This document shows, in pieces, positions 3,661 through 5,924 of a stretch of DNA of 5,924 nt. Each line of letters starts with the position of its first letter. The stretch's first letter is position 1. The stretch is from Candidatus Pacearchaeota archaeon (lineage in GTDB: Archaea; Nanobdellota; Nanobdellia; UBA10117; JABICX01), in contig JAFCCX010000035.1 of NCBI GenBank assembly GCA_017609995.1, positions 1 to 5,924 of the forward strand, given 5' to 3'. The translations under genes and the position numbers were made by a program. The notes under the pieces were generated by a model, which did no database searches, was not told the origin of the DNA, and saw nothing but the letters and a program-made list of their open reading frames with translations.

Positions 3661-5924
3661 ATGACTGTATTAGGAGATATGTTTAGACAGGTTACAAGTG
3701 GTGATGCTTTAAAAGACATAGTTAAGAAAAAAATATCATCTCCCCCATCTGAAAAGTGGGAGCCTACGTTACCTAAATTAGAACAAACAAAGGAGCCGAC
3801 CCCTCATGGTTTTGAAAAGGAAAGAGATGTTTACGAAAAAGCTCCCGAAGGTACAAACTTTGCGTCAGCACCTCAAGCTCCTGATTGGAAAAAGGGTGCA
3901 GGAGAGCTTCTAGGATTAGGTGCTGAGGAAGCTATGAAAGCTTTTAATATTAAAATACCTCAAATCAGACCACTTATAAAAGAAGCCTCTGAATATGGAC
4001 TTAAAAAGATAACAGAGAGCAAGGGGTATAGTCATGATGATGTTTTGTCAAAAGTAAAAATGACTACTTCCACTATTGGACGGATGAATGATAGAACGGC
4101 TGAAATGGTATGGGGAAAGATGGATGATAAACAACAACAAGTAATAATTGATGATATATTTCAAGATCAAAGGATTGCACAAAAGTTATATCAAGTAGAT
4201 CAACAAGTCACAAAGGATTTAGAAAACATTATAGGTAAAGAGCAGATGATGAAGATGGAGAAAAGAGTTGCTGAAACTGAGGGAATACATAATGTGATTA
4301 AATCTGGAATAAGAGGGTACCTTACTGGTAGAACAATAGGAGTTTCAGAGGTGCTTATTAGTGGTATTGAAAAGAATATGAATGATGATATTAAAGCTCA
4401 AGGTCATGGATATAAACCTGATTACATTTATAAAGAAAGTAAAGAAATACAGGAAGCTTTTGATGGTGTTGCAGGAGTTGTTAATGTGATAGGTAGTTTT
4501 GGGGGTGGGTTTAAAACTTACGGACAGATAGCAGGTAAGATACAAAAGGTGCTTGAAAAAGTGCCAGGTGCAATTGGTAAATGGATGAATAACCATAAAA
4601 TATTCACAGCTTATACAGCACAAAATGTAGTCGAGGAGATGGTAGAGATGGGGGTTAGAAAAGTATCAGGACAAACTTATGGATGGGGTGATTTTATGTT
4701 AGGTATGGCTATGGGTACAGGATTCCAAACTTTACAATTATCACCTAAAATTTATAAATCAATTGTAGGTAGAGTTAATCAAAGATTAGAAAATAAAGAA
4801 AATAATTTAGGAAGAAAGCTTACTAGGAATGAAGTAGCTGAGGTTGTAGGTGCAACACCTACCCCAGAAGCCCCGCAGTTTGGAAATGTTAATGGAATGT
4901 TTAAGGAAGCCAGACTTGCACATAAAACAGGGATGGATCAAGGGATCATGGGAAATAAGATGACACAACTTAAATCTGAAGGGAAGACCCCTAGTGTAAC
5001 TGATATGGGCGTAACTGTACCGAGTAAGATAGAGGGTAGTTTTTCAGAAAAAGAAGCTATTGATTATGTAAAACAAAATCCTGAGAAAGCTAAGGCTGAT
5101 TATGTTAGTAAAGTTGAAGAAGAATTTGGGACACCTTTTGTAATAACAAAAGATACAGCCAAATATGCAATACCTGGCTTCAAAGCTGAAGTTTCAGGTG
5201 ATTATCATAAAGGAGCTGGTGAAATAGCTAACAAGTATTGGGATGAATTATTAGACGTAAGGAAAGGGAAGGGAAATAATACCATCTTGTTTACAGCAGG
5301 AGGTACAGGGGCAGGAAAAACGATTGGTTTGAGAGCAAAGAAAGGTGATATTCAAGATTATTCTATAATTTATGATACAAACTTAACTGGCAAAAGTGCT
5401 TTTAAGAAAATAGATAAAGCTATTGCTAACGGATTTGATGCTGAAATTTCTTATGTATATAGAGATCCTATTGTAGCTTTTGCGGATGGTGTTATTCCTA
5501 GAATAAAATCGCAAGGTAGGATTGTTTCTATACAAGAGCATGTAGATAGACATTTAGGATCACTTGATAATATAGAAAAGATTGATGCAAGATATGGTGA
5601 TGAATTAAAAATAAATTATCTAGACAATACTTCTCTTAAAAAGGGAGACATAAAGGAAGTATTAGACCTTGACGATATTGATATTAAAAGATATAATAAA
5701 GATGCCTTAACCAAACAACTTAATGAAATCACTACACGAGCTATCAAAGACGGAAAGATCACGGAGGCTGAGGCAAATGCGCTCAGGCAAACCAGGGAGG
5801 GCAAAATGGTTCGTGAAAAACATGAATCAAAACATAGAGAAGGAAAGACAGGAGAAGGTGAAGTAAAGGCTGAACAGAAGATACAAGAAAAGATAGCTGA
5901 GTATGAAAGCCTCAAAACAAAGAC
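3661..5924 (+). CDS. Large polyvalent-type phage protein with an embedded zeta-toxin-like P-loop kinase (runs off the window)
   Basis: The frame is open to the window end: 754 residues and incomplete. Residues 1-80 are polar and Pro-rich (KISSPPSEKWEP). Residues 80-260 are mainly helical. Gly-rich hydrophobic stretches occur at about 267-290 (FDGVAGVVNVIGSFGGGF) and 341-356 (GWGDFMLGMAMGTGF). Residues about 485-645 match the phage form of the zeta-toxin kinase fold: a leading FVITKDTAKYAIPGF segment, Walker A GGTGAGKT (G547-T554, K553), D572 in IIYDTNL as likely base, and the Arg pair R601 (YVYRDP) and R614. QGRIVSIQEHVDRHLGS follows, and then YLDN. Zeta enzymes phosphorylate nucleotide sugars or similar substrates; the target here is unknown. 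The interval from D572 to R601 is shorter than I recall for classical zeta toxins, so the substrate pocket may differ. Residues 650-754 are a charged extension rich in Lys and Glu. No antitoxin gene is visible in the window. Multi-domain phage proteins with such kinases are known as polyvalent proteins; injection with the DNA is inferred. Confidence 0.93.
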   Translation, partial: MTVLGDMFRQVTSGDALKDIVKKKISSPPSEKWEPTLPKLEQTKEPTPHGFEKERDVYEKAPEGTNFASAPQAPDWKKGAGELLGLGAEEAMKAFNIKIPQIRPLIKEASEYGLKKITESKGYSHDDVLSKVKMTTSTIGRMNDRTAEMVWGKMDDKQQQVIIDDIFQDQRIAQKLYQVDQQVTKDLENIIGKEQMMKMEKRVAETEGIHNVIKSGIRGYLTGRTIGVSEVLISGIEKNMNDDIKAQGHGYKPDYIYKESKEIQEAFDGVAGVVNVIGSFGGGFKTYGQIAGKIQKVLEKVPGAIGKWMNNHKIFTAYTAQNVVEEMVEMGVRKVSGQTYGWGDFMLGMAMGTGFQTLQLSPKIYKSIVGRVNQRLENKENNLGRKLTRNEVAEVVGATPTPEAPQFGNVNGMFKEARLAHKTGMDQGIMGNKMTQLKSEGKTPSVTDMGVTVPSKIEGSFSEKEAIDYVKQNPEKAKADYVSKVEEEFGTPFVITKDTAKYAIPGFKAEVSGDYHKGAGEIANKYWDELLDVRKGKGNNTILFTAGGTGAGKTIGLRAKKGDIQDYSIIYDTNLTGKSAFKKIDKAIANGFDAEISYVYRDPIVAFADGVIPRIKSQGRIVSIQEHVDRHLGSLDNIEKIDARYGDELKINYLDNTSLKKGDIKEVLDLDDIDIKRYNKDALTKQLNEITTRAIKDGKITEAEANALRQTREGKMVREKHESKHREGKTGEGEVKAEQKIQEKIAEYESLKTK

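Noticed and set aside
3640..3663. Possible terminator between the CHAP gene and the kinase gene.
   Set aside because: No GC-rich inverted repeat with a T tract is present, and the 18-base gap is too short for a typical intrinsic terminator.

Overview
The window is an AT-rich stretch (my estimate is 35-40% GC) with every gene on the plus strand. Gaps are absent or under 20 bases, and I see no tRNA, rRNA, CRISPR array, insertion sequence or hairpin terminator. It reads as part of a late (virion structural) operon of a double-stranded DNA phage or prophage. The evidence is the tight one-way packing, long low-complexity proteins rich in Gln, Ala, Pro and Gly, a CHAP-type cell-wall hydrolase domain inside a coiled-coil protein, and a very large protein with an embedded zeta-toxin-like P-loop kinase. 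No gene has a convincing Shine-Dalgarno sequence. Short A/T leaders containing TAAC repeats precede the starts instead, which suggests a host that initiates without Shine-Dalgarno pairing. Bacteroidota or Patescibacteria-like lineages are possible, but the host is not settled. The standard bacterial code fits: the long frames contain no internal TGA or TAG, and undamaged genes end in TAA.

Layout: (1) 2-91, the lysine-rich tail of an upstream gene. (2) 107-1504, apparently one Gln/Ala/Gly-rich structural gene broken twice. A +1 shift lies between about 738 and 803, and an exact 83-bp tandem duplication (912-994 and 995-1077) shifts the frame again. It now reads as three frames (107-805, 738-1022, 1061-1504); repaired, it would encode about 437 residues. 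(3) 1504-1779, a 91-residue basic protein coupled through a TAATG overlap. (4) 1798-3642, a 614-residue protein with disordered Gln/Pro-rich N terminus, helical and coiled-coil middle, CHAP-like domain (C379, H432, E448) and C-terminal tail. (5) 3661 to beyond the window end, a protein of at least 754 residues with Gly-rich hydrophobic segments, a zeta-like kinase (Walker A around K553) and a charged C-terminal extension.

Working model (inference): the block encodes proteins carried in the virion and delivered at infection. The CHAP protein would open the cell wall, the Gln/Ala-rich and Gly-rich proteins would form or cross the ejection channel, and the kinase domain would act on a host target after entry. 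The two most notable points are the kinase within a probable virion protein with no antitoxin beside it in the window, and the out-of-frame 83-bp duplication, which is either a real and possibly reversible mutation or an assembly error.
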